Shown one piece after another: positions 8,654 to 22,697 of a stretch of DNA of 64,000 nucleotides. The notes below the pieces were generated by a model that saw nothing but the letters and a program-made list of their open reading frames with translations, was not told the DNA's origin and ran no database searches. This stretch comes from JAFEDN01 sp963818985. GTDB taxonomy: Bacteria; Pseudomonadota; Gammaproteobacteria; Coxiellales; Coxiellaceae. Numbering within the stretch: the stretch's first letter is position 1; the number at the start of each line of letters is the position of its first letter. Made by a program: the position numbers and the translations under genes. The stretch lies in contig CAWFUJ010000004.1 of the NCBI GenBank assembly GCA_963818985.1, positions 1 through 64,000 on the forward strand, in the 5' to 3' direction.

Positions 8654-9904
8654 TCAAGCAAATTTTTTGATTGCATCGATGGTCAAGCCAACTCCCACGC
8701 TACCAAACACATCTCCCTGAATAATGGTGGCGTGGGGAAATAATTGTCTAATATCTTCGCGCATGATGGGTACTCGGGTCGTACCCCCGGTATAAAATAT
8801 AGCTTGAATTTCGTTATTTTTGATTTGGGCTTGCTGAACTGTTTCTTTTATTGCTGTTAATAAACTTTGTCGATACTCTGTAAGCGACTCATTGAATTGT
8901 GGACGAGTAACTTCAACTTTTAAATCTTCCTCAATAAAATTTAAATCCAAGTCAATTTTATCCATATCACTTAAATATTTTTTGGCAGTTTCGATAGTAT
9001 GCAAAATTAAATGTCCTTGCTGACGTATAAGTACGCCGATTAAGCGCTTAAGTAATGGCTTTTGATAGGCAATTTGATAAATTCGGCGCACGTCGTTAAT
9101 GACATGGGTGGTATATAATTTTCTTAACAAATGCCAGGCAGTCAGCTCATGATAAATGGCATCGGGTACCACAATATCGCTGCTCGAGCCTTTCATAAGG
9201 GGGTGCATGCCTAATAAGGGCATCACTTTCATCAAACTCAAACGTCTATCAAAATCATTCCCGGCAATACGAACGCCATAGTTGGCTAAAATATTTTCTG
9301 AGCGACTCAGCGAAGGATTTTTTACCCCCAGCTGAATGATAGAAAAATCAGATGTCCCACCACCCATATCAATCACCAGAACTAATTGTTGCTCGGTGAG
9401 CGTGCTTTCATATGCAAAACCGGCTGCCAGTGGTTCATATTGGAATGAAATTTCAGTGAATCCCTGCTCGCGGGCAATTGCTTCTAACGTTGATTGTGCC
9501 AACCGATCTTTTTCCGGATCGACATGAAATATCACCGGCCGACCCAAAACCACTTGCCTGATTTGAGTCTTGGAAACCATCTCGGCTTGTTGTTTGAGAT
9601 ACTTAATGAATTCGCCGATAATTTGAGTGTAGGGGACTAGCTTGGTGCCTACCAAAGTTTCATCGTTTAATAACGAAGAACCGAGCAATGATTTAAGTGA
9701 CATCATGAGGCGCCCAGGCTCACCCTCTAAATACTGGGTTACGCCACGCTCACCAAATATTAATTCTCTTAATTCGGTATTATAAAAAATAGCCGAGCGC
9801 AATCGTGGTTGGCCGTCTTCTAATATCACCAAATGGGGTTTTTGCATTAAATTAACGCCAATGGTGGAATTGCTAGTTCCAAAATCTAAGCCGCATACGG
9901 TCAT
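8654..9904 (-). CDS. Hsp70-family ATPase, YegD-like
   Basis: A 416-residue actin-fold ATPase containing only the nucleotide-binding region. The phosphate-1 loop (CGLDFGTSNSTIGV), phosphate-2 loop (VIDMGGGTSDFSI) and adenosine motif (YTGGTTRVPIM) are all present. The substrate-binding domain of DnaK is absent, which is normal for the YegD subgroup (about 450 residues). It lies between two paralogous leucine-rich protein genes in the same direction, an arrangement I do not know from characterised systems. Its 3' end was duplicated once, leaving the relic at 6173-6285. The role of YegD proteins is poorly known; a chaperone-like or scaffold function is inference. Confidence 0.88.
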   Translation of the reverse strand: MTVCGLDFGTSNSTIGVNLMQKPHLVILEDGQPRLRSAIFYNTELRELIFGERGVTQYLEGEPGRLMMSLKSLLGSSLLNDETLVGTKLVPYTQIIGEFIKYLKQQAEMVSKTQIRQVVLGRPVIFHVDPEKDRLAQSTLEAIAREQGFTEISFQYEPLAAGFAYESTLTEQQLVLVIDMGGGTSDFSIIQLGVKNPSLSRSENILANYGVRIAGNDFDRRLSLMKVMPLLGMHPLMKGSSSDIVVPDAIYHELTAWHLLRKLYTTHVINDVRRIYQIAYQKPLLKRLIGVLIRQQGHLILHTIETAKKYLSDMDKIDLDLNFIEEDLKVEVTRPQFNESLTEYRQSLLTAIKETVQQAQIKNNEIQAIFYTGGTTRVPIMREDIRQLFPHATIIQGDVFGSVGVGLTIDAIKKFA

Positions 9905-9974
9905 GGTTTAAATATCTGAGTCGGTTTAATGAGACCGGTGATGGTACCCTGCTATGCTCGCAATTGCAACCTCA

Positions 9975-11648
9975 TTAATAGTGTAGTCTAGTCGCCGTTT
10001 CAGTTTCTAACGATTCTGATTGTCGAAATTTATTGCCAAAAACCGTCAAACCGCTCAAATCATAGCTGACTCCTTTATTGAGCCTTTGTGGATACAATTC
10101 ATCTCCTAAAAGAAAAGACATAATTATCATCAAGATTTGTTCGCCTGCTGTTTTTGAAAGTCTCGTATCATCGCTTTCCTGATTAAAATCATTGTACATT
10201 TTTAAAAAAAATGTCAGCGTAACGTGTGCAACATCAAGCTGCTCATTATAGGTTAGCTCCGATTTTATCTGTTCTTTAATGCATTTTTCTTCCAAAGAAA
10301 AATTTAGTTGTGACGTTAAGGTTAATTTTTTCAAAGTGCTATTATTTTTTAAATATGCCAATATCTGACCCAGCTCTTTTATATTTTGCGATTTATCTTC
10401 AGAAATATCTAATTCCGTTAGGAAAAAATTAGTCGGCGTAAATAATGATAACCCAAATAAAATGGCTGAACTCAAAGTAGGAAAACTGATAGATTGCAAT
10501 GTTGCACGATGAAGTGTGACAAAAGTTAATATATATGGCTGATAATATATGGGAATAACTTTTGGCATAGATAAAGTTGTTAATCCAGGTTTTGCTAGCC
10601 CCATGTGTTTTATAAATTTTTCATCTTCTCCCTCAAAATATAAAGGTTTATTTTTTCTCTGGGGGATGTTTAAATCACCTATTAGAAAATCTACAATGAC
10701 AGAATGAACAATATCTTTAGGAATATATAAAATCAATATTGGCAAAACTTTGGTAGCAAATTCTAACTCAATATTATAATTAAGCTCATTTTCTACAGAT
10801 TTCCAACCCGGTATTTCATTGATTTGGAACCGACTCGGAAAACCAGTTATTACTTTTAGACTAATATTTGATTGTAATTGTTCCAAAATAATTGGGATAC
10901 ATTCAGATATGCTTGAATCTTGCCAAATATTAATCTCTCTTAAAAATAAAGCCGAATTCAACTTTAGCGAAGAATAAAAAATCTTTAGATTAGAAGAATA
11001 TATATAATTTCTATCTATTGTAATCTTTTGTAAGGTTGAACAATGAAAATTTATAATTTGCATAATCAGTTTCATTAATTCCTCATTAATAGAACTGAAT
11101 TTAGTGTTTAATCTAAAATGAATAAGTTCTCCTTGGCTATTTTTACCGTTATTGATCATATTTTCATAATCAATCACAGCGTCAATTAAATTTTTCTCTT
11201 GGAAGGAAATCATCTCCCGGCTAGTTTCTGAATTAACCATCCTTCGAACTATTTCTTTAAATATGGTTACGATTTGCATCTGAATTCTGCGTTTTTCTAC
11301 TTTTGCTTTTAATTCAGACATCATATCTAGAGCTGTTAGGTGCGTTGGTAATTTTATATCACATGTGGAAGAATGCGAAGATGAGGAAGAATGTGAAATT
11401 ATGCTTGGAGGATTTCCATTGAACATAGCTCTGCGTTTTTCTATTTTTGCTTTTAATTCTGACATTATGTCTTGCTGTTGACCTAATTTCTTAACTTCAT
11501 CATTTTTTTTACTGTCAGAAATCGAATTTCTAAGACTGCTTCGGTCGAAGTTTTTTATTTCAAGCAGCAGATTTCCTAGGCTCTTTAATTCACCATGACC
11601 TAGTTCACTTGGGGTTTCATTTAAAGGATGGGTTGATTTTTTTTTCAT
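9975..11648 (-). CDS. Leucine-rich hypothetical protein, paralog B
   Basis: A 557-residue protein related to paralog A through the shared block at 125-185 (IFKEIVRRMV, then GKNSQGELIHF) and the duplicated F/Y-LLGD-type motifs. The N-terminal 125 residues are extra: Lys/Ser-rich, with the 14-residue motif DIMSELKAKIEKRR at 60-73 repeated as DMMSELKAKVEKRR at 108-121, separated by a Ser-rich linker. Such short amphipathic helices followed by a basic cluster recall WH2 actin-binding motifs, but the LKKV-type core is not convincing. No signal peptide is present. The ATG is next to a T-rich leader with no clear ribosome site. Confidence 0.7.
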   Translation of the reverse strand: MKKKSTHPLNETPSELGHGELKSLGNLLLEIKNFDRSSLRNSISDSKKNDEVKKLGQQQDIMSELKAKIEKRRAMFNGNPPSIISHSSSSSHSSTCDIKLPTHLTALDMMSELKAKVEKRRIQMQIVTIFKEIVRRMVNSETSREMISFQEKNLIDAVIDYENMINNGKNSQGELIHFRLNTKFSSINEELMKLIMQIINFHCSTLQKITIDRNYIYSSNLKIFYSSLKLNSALFLREINIWQDSSISECIPIILEQLQSNISLKVITGFPSRFQINEIPGWKSVENELNYNIELEFATKVLPILILYIPKDIVHSVIVDFLIGDLNIPQRKNKPLYFEGEDEKFIKHMGLAKPGLTTLSMPKVIPIYYQPYILTFVTLHRATLQSISFPTLSSAILFGLSLFTPTNFFLTELDISEDKSQNIKELGQILAYLKNNSTLKKLTLTSQLNFSLEEKCIKEQIKSELTYNEQLDVAHVTLTFFLKMYNDFNQESDDTRLSKTAGEQILMIIMSFLLGDELYPQRLNKGVSYDLSGLTVFGNKFRQSESLETETATRLHY

Positions 11649-11689
11649 TTTTATTTACTAAAATGTCTTAGTTAGTTGGTACAGCTTAT

Positions 11690-11724
11690 CAAAAAAAAAC
11701 CCGTAACAGGGATTGTTACGGGTT
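11690..11724 (-). terminator. Rho-independent terminator of the rRNA operon
   Basis: On the minus strand a stem AACCCGTAACA / TGTTACGGGTT with a short loop is followed by a run of T. It lies directly after 5S rRNA and before the convergent end of nothing else, so it ends the rrn transcript. Confidence 0.9.
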
Positions 11725-11738
11725 TATATAAAATAAAT

Positions 11739-11852
11739 CCTGGCGGTGTCCTACTTTCGCATGAAAAAAATCATACTATCATCGGCGCTGAGCGTTTTCA
11801 CTTCTGAGTTCGGAATGGATTCAGGTGGTTCCCACTCGCTATGGCCGCCAGA
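11739..11852 (-). rRNA. rrf: 5S ribosomal RNA
   Basis: About 114 nt with the closing stem TCTGGCGGCCAT...CGCCAGGA and the conserved core around GAACTCAGAAGTGAAA. It is the last gene of the rrn operon. Ends were placed by eye to within a few bases. Confidence 0.95.
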
Positions 11853-12032
11853 AAAGCGTTTGTAACTAAGAAGAGATTCATTGATTTATTTTAAAAATCA
11901 TCAAAACATGAATAGTCATTCATAGTCATCGAATTCATACAATTTAATAAAAGTAAGGTTTGCGAAGCACATATCTTTGCATGTCGTTGTGCGCGTTATT
12001 GTTATTGGCGTTTTTCAAAAACCATTTAAGGT

Positions 12033-14947
<2,915 letters not shown>

Positions 14948-15131
14948 CCTCAATTATTCTCAAATGCTTATACTAAACGCTAACTTTAAACAATTACTAA
15001 GTCGCTTGTGATTATACCTTCCGCCTTACTTTTACCAAATTGTTAATGAACAGTCTAGAATATCCAGTATCTAAAATGACATCTCTATCTAAAAAGATTT
15101 CATCTGTAGATACTCACTGATAATTAAAATT

Positions 15132-15206
15132 TGGTGGAGCCAGCGGGATCGAACTGCTGACCCTCTGCTTGCAAGGCAGGTGCTCTCCCAGCTGAGCTAC
15201 GACCCC
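15132..15206 (-). tRNA. tRNA-Ala (anticodon TGC)
   Basis: On the minus strand it begins GGGGTCGTAGCTCAGCTGGG and carries the anticodon loop CTTGCAAG (TGC), a TTCGATCCC T-loop and an encoded CCA end. It is the second tRNA in the 16S-23S spacer. Confidence 0.97.
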
Positions 15207-15252
15207 AATTCTTAGCTACGGCTTTTTTTTACTCTATCAGATTGATGCACTC

Positions 15253-15328
<76 letters not shown>

Positions 15329-15411
15329 GTTTGCAAACTAACTGCTGCATGATTACTTCATTCTTGAAAACAAACTGTGTGGGCACTTTGGGCAAAGTTA
15401 TACTCATCGTA

Positions 15412-16957
<1,546 letters not shown>

Positions 16958-17106
16958 TTATTGTTTCCCAGCTTTCGCTGGTTATTGATCGGACTCGACG
17001 CACAAACACTAGTTTTAAATTAGTGTTTGAGTTCGATAATTTTCTATTAAGATTTAATTATCCACCCAAAGCACCCATTTAAACTGCTTTCAAATTCTAA
17101 TACTGT

Positions 17107-17174
17107 TAAATTTTTAAAGAACGTTTCCCCGCAAGGAAGAGTGCCCATTCTACGGATTTATTTAGGCTTGTCAA
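17107..17174 (-). promoter_or_regulatory. rRNA operon promoter and boxA-like antiterminator
   Basis: On the minus strand a perfect TTGACA (17174-17169) and TAGAAT (17152-17147) are 16 bp apart. About 25 bp downstream the leader contains TTCTTTAAAAATTT, similar to the boxA antitermination site of rrn leaders. The leader from here to the 16S start (16958-17106) is AT-rich with no gene. Upstream, 17175-17354 is AT-rich, may hold UP elements, and shows nothing else. Confidence 0.75.
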
Positions 17175-17354
17175 CACTATTTGCAAATATTTTTTCAAAG
17201 ACTTTTAAAAAGGACGACTAGATTTTATTATTTATATTTTCAAATACTTACCAAATATTGAAAGATAGCTAAAAGTCAGTAAGATTTCACCCCTTAAATT
17301 TAAAGTATAAACTATAAATTAAATATTATCAAATGGATTAATAATCCACTTAAT

Positions 17355-18554
17355 CTATGATGAAACCTTCACTTTTCTAAATCGCTTACCCACCTGATAG
17401 ATATGAATTTCACCCGCGTTAATTTGTAATTTTTTATCAGTCACCCGCTCACCATCTATGACCGCTCCTTCAGCAATTTTACGAAACCCCTCGGAATTTG
17501 CCACTATCAATTCGGAACAGCGCAATAAATCGACTAATCCAATCGTCTTCTATAATGACTAAATCAAATATTGGCAAATTTTCTGGAAGGCTACCCTTAC
17601 TGATCTTCTCATAATCCTCAAAGGCTAATTGAGCTTCTGTGCATCATGGAATCGCTCAACTATTTCAATGGCTAAACGGGCTTTGATGGCTTGAGGCGGT
17701 AAAGCCCCAGAATGAACCTGTTCGCGCCAGCTTACTAATTTCCGCGAGCGATCTAAAACTTAAGCAATTCAAAATACCGCCACATTAAAAGATCACTGAT
17801 CGACATGATTTTATCAAACATTTCTTTAGCAGATTCATTAATACCGATATAATTCCCTAAAGATTTTGACATTTTATTAACGCCATCAAGACCTTCCAAT
17901 AGCGGCATGGTCATCACAATTTGTGGTCTTTGTCCAAAATGTTTTTGCAATTCACGACCCATGAACAAATTAAAACGTTGGTCGGTGCCACCCTAATTCG
18001 ATATCGGCTTGCATCGCGACTGAATCATAGCCTTGTAATAAAGGATACAAAAATTCATGAATGGCAATGGGAGCATTGGCTCTGATATCGCTTACTAAAA
18101 TCATCTCGCTCCAACATTCGTGCGACCGTATGGGTCGCAGCTAGGCGAACCAAATCTTCTGCCGATAATTTCTGCATCCATTCAGAATTGTACATAATCG
18201 TCGGTGTACTTAGGATCTAGAATTTTAAAAATTTGCTGTTGATATGTTTGCGCGTTAGCCAATACTTGTTCACGAGTCAGCGGTGGCCGAGTCACGCTTT
18301 TACCACTGGGATCACCAATCATTGCCGTAAAATCACCCACTAAAAACAAGATCTGATGTCCTAATTGCTGAAATTGACGCAACTTATTGATCAGGACAGT
18401 ATGCCCCAAATGAATATCTGGCGCAGTTGGGTCAAAGCCTAATTTAACTCGTAAAGGCTTTGCCTTCCTTCAAACGTTCTACCAGCTCTTGCTCCAATAA
18501 AATATCCACTGCACCACGTTTAATTTCTTGTAGAGCTTGCTCAACTTTATCCAT
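17355..18554 (-). pseudogene. tyrS: Tyrosyl-tRNA synthetase, multiply frameshifted
   Basis: Charges tRNA-Tyr. A full-length 1.2-kb coding region (about 400 codons, the normal length) runs from the ATG at 18554 to the TAG at 17355, but no frame stays open. The pieces align in order with the family: GFDPTAPDIHLGHTV (class I HIGH-type), GDFTAMIGDP, MQADIELG, KMSKSLGNYIGI (KMSKS) and the C-terminal S4-like part ending VGKRFRKVKVSS. About eight single-base shifts are needed, near 18455, 18195, 18085, 17995, 17757, 17732, 17635 and 17543. I saw no in-frame nonsense substitutions. The enzyme is normally essential, so either another copy exists elsewhere or this stretch is poorly sequenced. It is divergent from the M23 peptidase gene, a common gammaproteobacterial arrangement. 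Confidence 0.9.
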
Positions 18555-18728
18555 AATGATTCCCTCAGGTGATAAAAAATGTTAAATATAGATAGTAATT
18601 CTGAAGTATGTCATCCCTGCCTGCGCAGAGACGACATATGTTCCGGGTATTGCCGCAAAAATAAACAAAAACTTCACTAAATGCTATGGTCTATGCTACC
18701 TTTAGATTTAGCAAATTAAAACTGTGAG

Positions 18729-20156
18729 ATGTTCATGCGAATTTATTGCAATGAAAACAATAATCACTTTCGGTTAGCCTTAGTAACTGTTATATCGGTT
18801 CTATTATTTTTAGCTATATTAAGCACATTTTTAATAAAAAATATCAATTATGATCATGATATTTTTCCAGATTTATTACCCGCTTTAACTGATACGACAA
18901 CTTCTGAGCCTTCAATTTCTAGTAATTGGCTACCTGTTACTTTGGAAGACCAAGATAATTTTAATACCATCGCCGGGTATTTCGGCATTTCAGATTCCGA
19001 CCTCCAAAAAATTTTAGAAATACCTATCATCCGCTCAACTTTAACTCATTTGAAATCCGGCACGACACTTAATCTTTTATTTAACGATGAGCACGAGCTG
19101 ATAGGCTTAAAATATCCCTTAGATGACCAAGAAGTGCTTTTGACTCGAAGTGATCAACAGTGGAAAGCCAAAATTTCTCAATCAGTATTTCTTGTTAATG
19201 CAATGAGTGGAATGTTTTGGCAATGGCAAAATATCTTTGAAAAAGGGATAAAGTTAGGCAGAAATCACGCTTCTATGGTAGTTAAATCGGAAAATTATTT
19301 TCCAAAACCGGTTGTTAGCCCAGAAGCACCCTCTGTAGCGGCTAAGGATTTGTCTTCTCCGAAACCTACCACCATTCCAGCTATTAAATTTTTCGTAATC
19401 AGCGCTAAGCAAGCCAAAGATCATCATCTTCTCTATCATCAACTCCAAAAAATTTTTCAAGGAGCGGTTAATTTTGAGCATGAATTACATGCAACCGATC
19501 AATTCAGCGTCTTGCATGATGGACAAGGGCATATTCTTTTAGCTACTCTCAATTTTCAACATCAAACTTTGCAGGCCGTGCGCTACACCAATTCTTCTGG
19601 TCATACCGGCTATTACACACCCGATGGACAATCACTGCGAAAATCTTTATTCATAGCCGCACCGCTTAAATTCACCAGGATCAGTGACAAATTTACTATG
19701 CAGCGTATGCATCCAGTTCTTCACGTGAGAAAACCTCATTTTGGAGTGGATTATGCGGCGCCTAGTGGCACGCCAGTTCGCGCCGTTGGCAATGGAATCG
19801 TATCATTTCACGGCTGGCATGGCGGCTATGGCCGAACTATTGTCATTAGTCATAGTAATAAATATCAAACTTTATATGCTCATCTTAGCCATATAAATCA
19901 CAAACTTAAAACCGGGCAACCCATTATCCAAGGACAAATCATTGGTTATGTCGGCAGTACCGGGTTAACCACTGGACCACATTTGCATTTTGGATTATAT
20001 CAAAATGGCAAGGCAATCAATCCTGAATTAGTGTTACCGAAAAAAAATTTGCAAATGGCAGTTGCTAAAAGGGATCGGGCAGATTTCTTATCTAAAACTA
20101 ATCGATTACTTACCCAGCTAGCCTCACTTCATGATCATATGCATTTACATGGATAA
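18729..20156 (+). CDS. M23-family murein endopeptidase, MepM-like
   Basis: A 475-residue envelope enzyme expected to cut peptidoglycan peptide cross-links. A single membrane anchor lies at about residues 15-37. Residues 55-130 resemble the LysM/OapA-like domain and residues 220-310 the Csd3-type middle domain. The C-terminal LytM (M23) domain has the zinc ligands H337-x3-D341 (HFGVD) and H418-x-H420 (HLHF), so it looks catalytically complete. The gene stands divergent to tyrS, the position of mepM-type genes in many gammaproteobacteria. GTGAG precedes the ATG by a few bases; a second in-frame ATG lies two codons on. Confidence 0.92.
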   Translation: MFMRIYCNENNNHFRLALVTVISVLLFLAILSTFLIKNINYDHDIFPDLLPALTDTTTSEPSISSNWLPVTLEDQDNFNTIAGYFGISDSDLQKILEIPIIRSTLTHLKSGTTLNLLFNDEHELIGLKYPLDDQEVLLTRSDQQWKAKISQSVFLVNAMSGMFWQWQNIFEKGIKLGRNHASMVVKSENYFPKPVVSPEAPSVAAKDLSSPKPTTIPAIKFFVISAKQAKDHHLLYHQLQKIFQGAVNFEHELHATDQFSVLHDGQGHILLATLNFQHQTLQAVRYTNSSGHTGYYTPDGQSLRKSLFIAAPLKFTRISDKFTMQRMHPVLHVRKPHFGVDYAAPSGTPVRAVGNGIVSFHGWHGGYGRTIVISHSNKYQTLYAHLSHINHKLKTGQPIIQGQIIGYVGSTGLTTGPHLHFGLYQNGKAINPELVLPKKNLQMAVAKRDRADFLSKTNRLLTQLASLHDHMHLHG

Positions 20157-20298
20157 CTGTGAGGCAGTATTCTTAGCCACGATCGGCAAATAACTTACGC
20201 AATTCCCCACTGCGAAACTCCATCCTTGTTATTTGAGTATTTTATTAATTTTCATGGATTTTATTGTATTAAAAATTTATAAGAATAACAAATAGTGC

Positions 20299-20493
20299 TA
20301 TAATTATAGATAAGGGAGAGTAAGCTAAGCATTTCTGACTGAATCGTTACTTTTTTAAGTAGTTTTGTCCGGCGATGTATAGCTTAGCGGTGCGTAGTAT
20401 CGCGTCCAGCGACATTACCTAATGCTAATCTTCATCGCGATTTTTAGAAAAAAGGATCCAGGTTTAGAATGTTTAACTATTCTCCCTTTTTTT
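20299..20493 (+). ncRNA. Candidate structured small RNA or long 5' leader
   Basis: In the 420-bp space before the OMP gene, an extended -10 (TGCTATAAT, TATAAT at 20299-20304) would start RNA near 20311. GGGAGA at 20314-20319 is complementary to TCTCCC at 20481-20486, which is followed by T7, so the ends form a closing helix with a terminator-like tail. Inside, GCTAAGC (20324-20330) can pair with GCTTAGC (20382-20388), and GCGATG (20372-20377) with CATCGC (20433-20438). No ORF fits. The predicted RNA is about 180 nt and matches no family I recognise. It could be a free RNA or a leader with attenuation of the operon downstream. 20157-20298 holds nothing visible. Confidence 0.45.
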
Positions 20494-20505
20494 GTAAAAA
20501 AATAT

Positions 20506-20518
20506 TGAACACTGTTCA
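20506..20518 (+). promoter_or_regulatory. Palindromic operator overlapping a -35 box
   Basis: TGAACA-C-TGTTCA is a perfect inverted repeat that includes the possible -35 TTGAAC (20505-20510), with a GATAAT -10 at 20526-20531. It is well placed as the target of the TetR regulator encoded third in the operon. Confidence 0.5.
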
Positions 20519-20576
20519 GAATGATGATAATGTAGCCTCTACTGAATTTAATTGTTAACTTTATAGGAGAAAAAAA

Positions 20577-21164
20577 ATGAAACACTTAGCTTTATTATCC
20601 GTTATGTCCATAGGCTTTTTGACCGTTTACACCACTTCTTTTGCCGAAACCCCTTCCGAGCAAACTTGGAATAAACATAAAGGTATGTTCATTGAAGTCA
20701 ATGTTGGCCCAAATTTATATGCGGGCGCCATAGTCACAGAAAACGACACCTTTTCATCTTCCGGATTTCAAGGCGCAGGTTGGAGCGCCGCGCTGGGTTA
20801 TAATTTTTCTAACCATTTTGGCTTAGAGGGCGGATTTATGCAAAATTATGCTCACTATGAAATTAATGACGAGAGCAACGTTTCTGCCCACACCAATGTG
20901 CCCTATATGGCCATGCGTTTTACAGTACCGATTGGAAACAAGCTGGCTTTTATTGCTAAACTAGGCGGAATGTATGCATGGATAAATGGCAGCGACAATC
21001 CTGATATCGGCGACTCGACACCTAAAATATTATTGCCTTACTCAGGTGTTGGCTTTAGCTATGCGCTGACTCCGAAATTAGAAATAACTACCCAATACCA
21101 GGGGGCTATTTATGGGGTCGTTAATGGGGGCTTACTAAGTGGAGGATTAACTTATCATTTATAA
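20577..21164 (+). CDS. Outer-membrane beta-barrel protein
   Basis: A 195-residue protein with a Sec signal peptide (cleavage after SFA, about residue 23) and alternating amphipathic strands rich in Gly and aromatic residues, such as AALGYNFSNHFGLEGGFMQN, ending in an aromatic-capped last strand (LTYHL). This is the pattern of small OmpA/OmpX-like eight-strand barrels. Its function is not evident; adhesion or membrane stability are usual roles. AGGAG precedes the ATG. It is first in a tight operon with patatin, TetR and SIS-domain genes (gap of 7 bp to the next). Confidence 0.85.
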   Translation: MKHLALLSVMSIGFLTVYTTSFAETPSEQTWNKHKGMFIEVNVGPNLYAGAIVTENDTFSSSGFQGAGWSAALGYNFSNHFGLEGGFMQNYAHYEINDESNVSAHTNVPYMAMRFTVPIGNKLAFIAKLGGMYAWINGSDNPDIGDSTPKILLPYSGVGFSYALTPKLEITTQYQGAIYGVVNGGLLSGGLTYHL

Positions 21165-21171
21165 ATATTCT

Positions 21172-22044
21172 ATGCTAAAAAAAATTTTTATAATTTTATT
21201 TATTTTTTGTTTGATAAATAATTCCGCTTACGCTTCAAAACCAGTGCGAGTAGCACTGGTTTTAGGCAGCGGCGGGGCACGCGGGTATGCCCATGTCGGA
21301 GTGATAAAAGCTCTGCAAAAAGCGGGAATTCCCATTGATTTAATTGTCGGATCTAGTTCTGGTAGCCTAATTGGTGGGTTATACGCAGATTCTGCTGATT
21401 CAAAATTACTTGAGAAAATTATGTTAACCACTAATTTTAAAAGTTTTGTTGATATTAATGTATTACCCAATCACGGTGGTTTAATTTCTGGAACTCAAGA
21501 AAAGCAATTTTTGGCCCAGCATTTAAACGCCAGTGATTTTAAAGATCTAAAAATAAAATTTATTGCTGTTGCCACCGATTTGCAAACCGGACAAGCGGTT
21601 ATTTTAGATAAAGGCTTAGTCATTTCGGCTATTATTGCTTCAACGGCATTACCTGGCTTAGTCAAGCCAGTTTTAATCAATGGCCACATGCTCATCGATG
21701 GCGGTGTGGTTGAACCCATTCCGGTAAGAATTGCCAAACGTTATCACCCACAATTTATTATCGCTATCAATGTCAATCAACCTCTCATCGAAAAATCTCC
21801 GACCGGGGCCTTTGGCATTTACAACCGCGCTCAAGAGATGATATGGCGCCAATTTTCTAAATTATCAGCACTAGATGCAGATTTTATTATCGAGGCTCAA
21901 GTTGGCAGAGTTGGAGCTTTTGCCCTTAGCCAAAAACAACGCTTAATTAAGCAAGGAGAAATAGATACTGAAAAGTTGATTCCGCAAATTAAAGCGATGC
22001 TTAATGATAAACATATCGCTTTAGAAAAATCTGCCAGGAGTTAA
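21172..22044 (+). CDS. Patatin-like phospholipase/esterase with signal peptide
   Basis: A 290-residue lipid acyl hydrolase of the RssA-like patatin group. An N-terminal signal peptide ends near AYA (residue 21). The oxyanion hole GSGGARG is at 32-38, the nucleophile in GSSSG at 60-64 (Ser62), and the catalytic DGG at about Asp176, so the Ser-Asp dyad is intact. It would act in the periplasm or outside the cell on phospholipids. The short distance from the OMP gene and 3 bp to the TetR gene indicate one transcript. Confidence 0.9.
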   Translation: MLKKIFIILFIFCLINNSAYASKPVRVALVLGSGGARGYAHVGVIKALQKAGIPIDLIVGSSSGSLIGGLYADSADSKLLEKIMLTTNFKSFVDINVLPNHGGLISGTQEKQFLAQHLNASDFKDLKIKFIAVATDLQTGQAVILDKGLVISAIIASTALPGLVKPVLINGHMLIDGGVVEPIPVRIAKRYHPQFIIAINVNQPLIEKSPTGAFGIYNRAQEMIWRQFSKLSALDADFIIEAQVGRVGAFALSQKQRLIKQGEIDTEKLIPQIKAMLNDKHIALEKSARS

Positions 22045-22047
22045 GCT

Positions 22048-22653
22048 ATGCCTCGTCGCCATGATCACAATCGAGAACAACTTAAAGAAATGTCTTTAAC
22101 TGCTGCCATCGCTATTCTGAATGAAAACGGAATCAACGCGTTAACTGCTCGATCAATTGCTCGCCGAATTGGTTATACAGTAGGGACACTCTATAATATT
22201 TTTGAAAATTTTAACGATATTATTTTGCATATCAACGCACAAACTATGGATGATATGTATGCACAGGTAACAATCGTCAAAGAGCAAAAAATAGAACCAA
22301 CGCAAAGAATTTTGCAGATTACCCAAGCTTATATTGAATTTGCTCATAAACATGCATCTGCTTGGCTACTGCTATTTGAACCGCGGATTTCCTCAGAACC
22401 ACTGCCGCCATGGTATCAAGCAAAGATTAACAGATTATTTAATATTGTAGAACAAGCATTATTGCCGATTCTGAATAATTCTCCACAACAATCCGTGATT
22501 GGCGCCAAAGTGTTGTGGGCAGGTTTATATGGCATCTGTATATTATCTATCAATAAAAAAATTGAAATAGTCTTAGGTGAAACCGCTGAAAACTTAGCAT
22601 ATTCTCTCGTGACAAATTATTTGTCTGGTTTAAAGATAAGTAATATCTTATAA
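22048..22653 (+). CDS. TetR family transcriptional regulator
   Basis: A 201-residue regulator with a canonical helix-turn-helix at about residues 29-55 (ALTARSIARRIGYTVGTLYN) and a C-terminal TetR_C_33/WHG-like helical domain. AGGAG at 22035-22039 overlaps the end of the patatin gene. The palindrome at 20506-20518 before the operon is a plausible binding site, which would make this an internal autoregulator of its own operon. Confidence 0.88.
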   Translation: MPRRHDHNREQLKEMSLTAAIAILNENGINALTARSIARRIGYTVGTLYNIFENFNDIILHINAQTMDDMYAQVTIVKEQKIEPTQRILQITQAYIEFAHKHASAWLLLFEPRISSEPLPPWYQAKINRLFNIVEQALLPILNNSPQQSVIGAKVLWAGLYGICILSINKKIEIVLGETAENLAYSLVTNYLSGLKISNIL

Positions 22654-22697
22654 TGAAGGGACAGCAATTCTCGGCAATCTACGAAAGGAGATACTCT

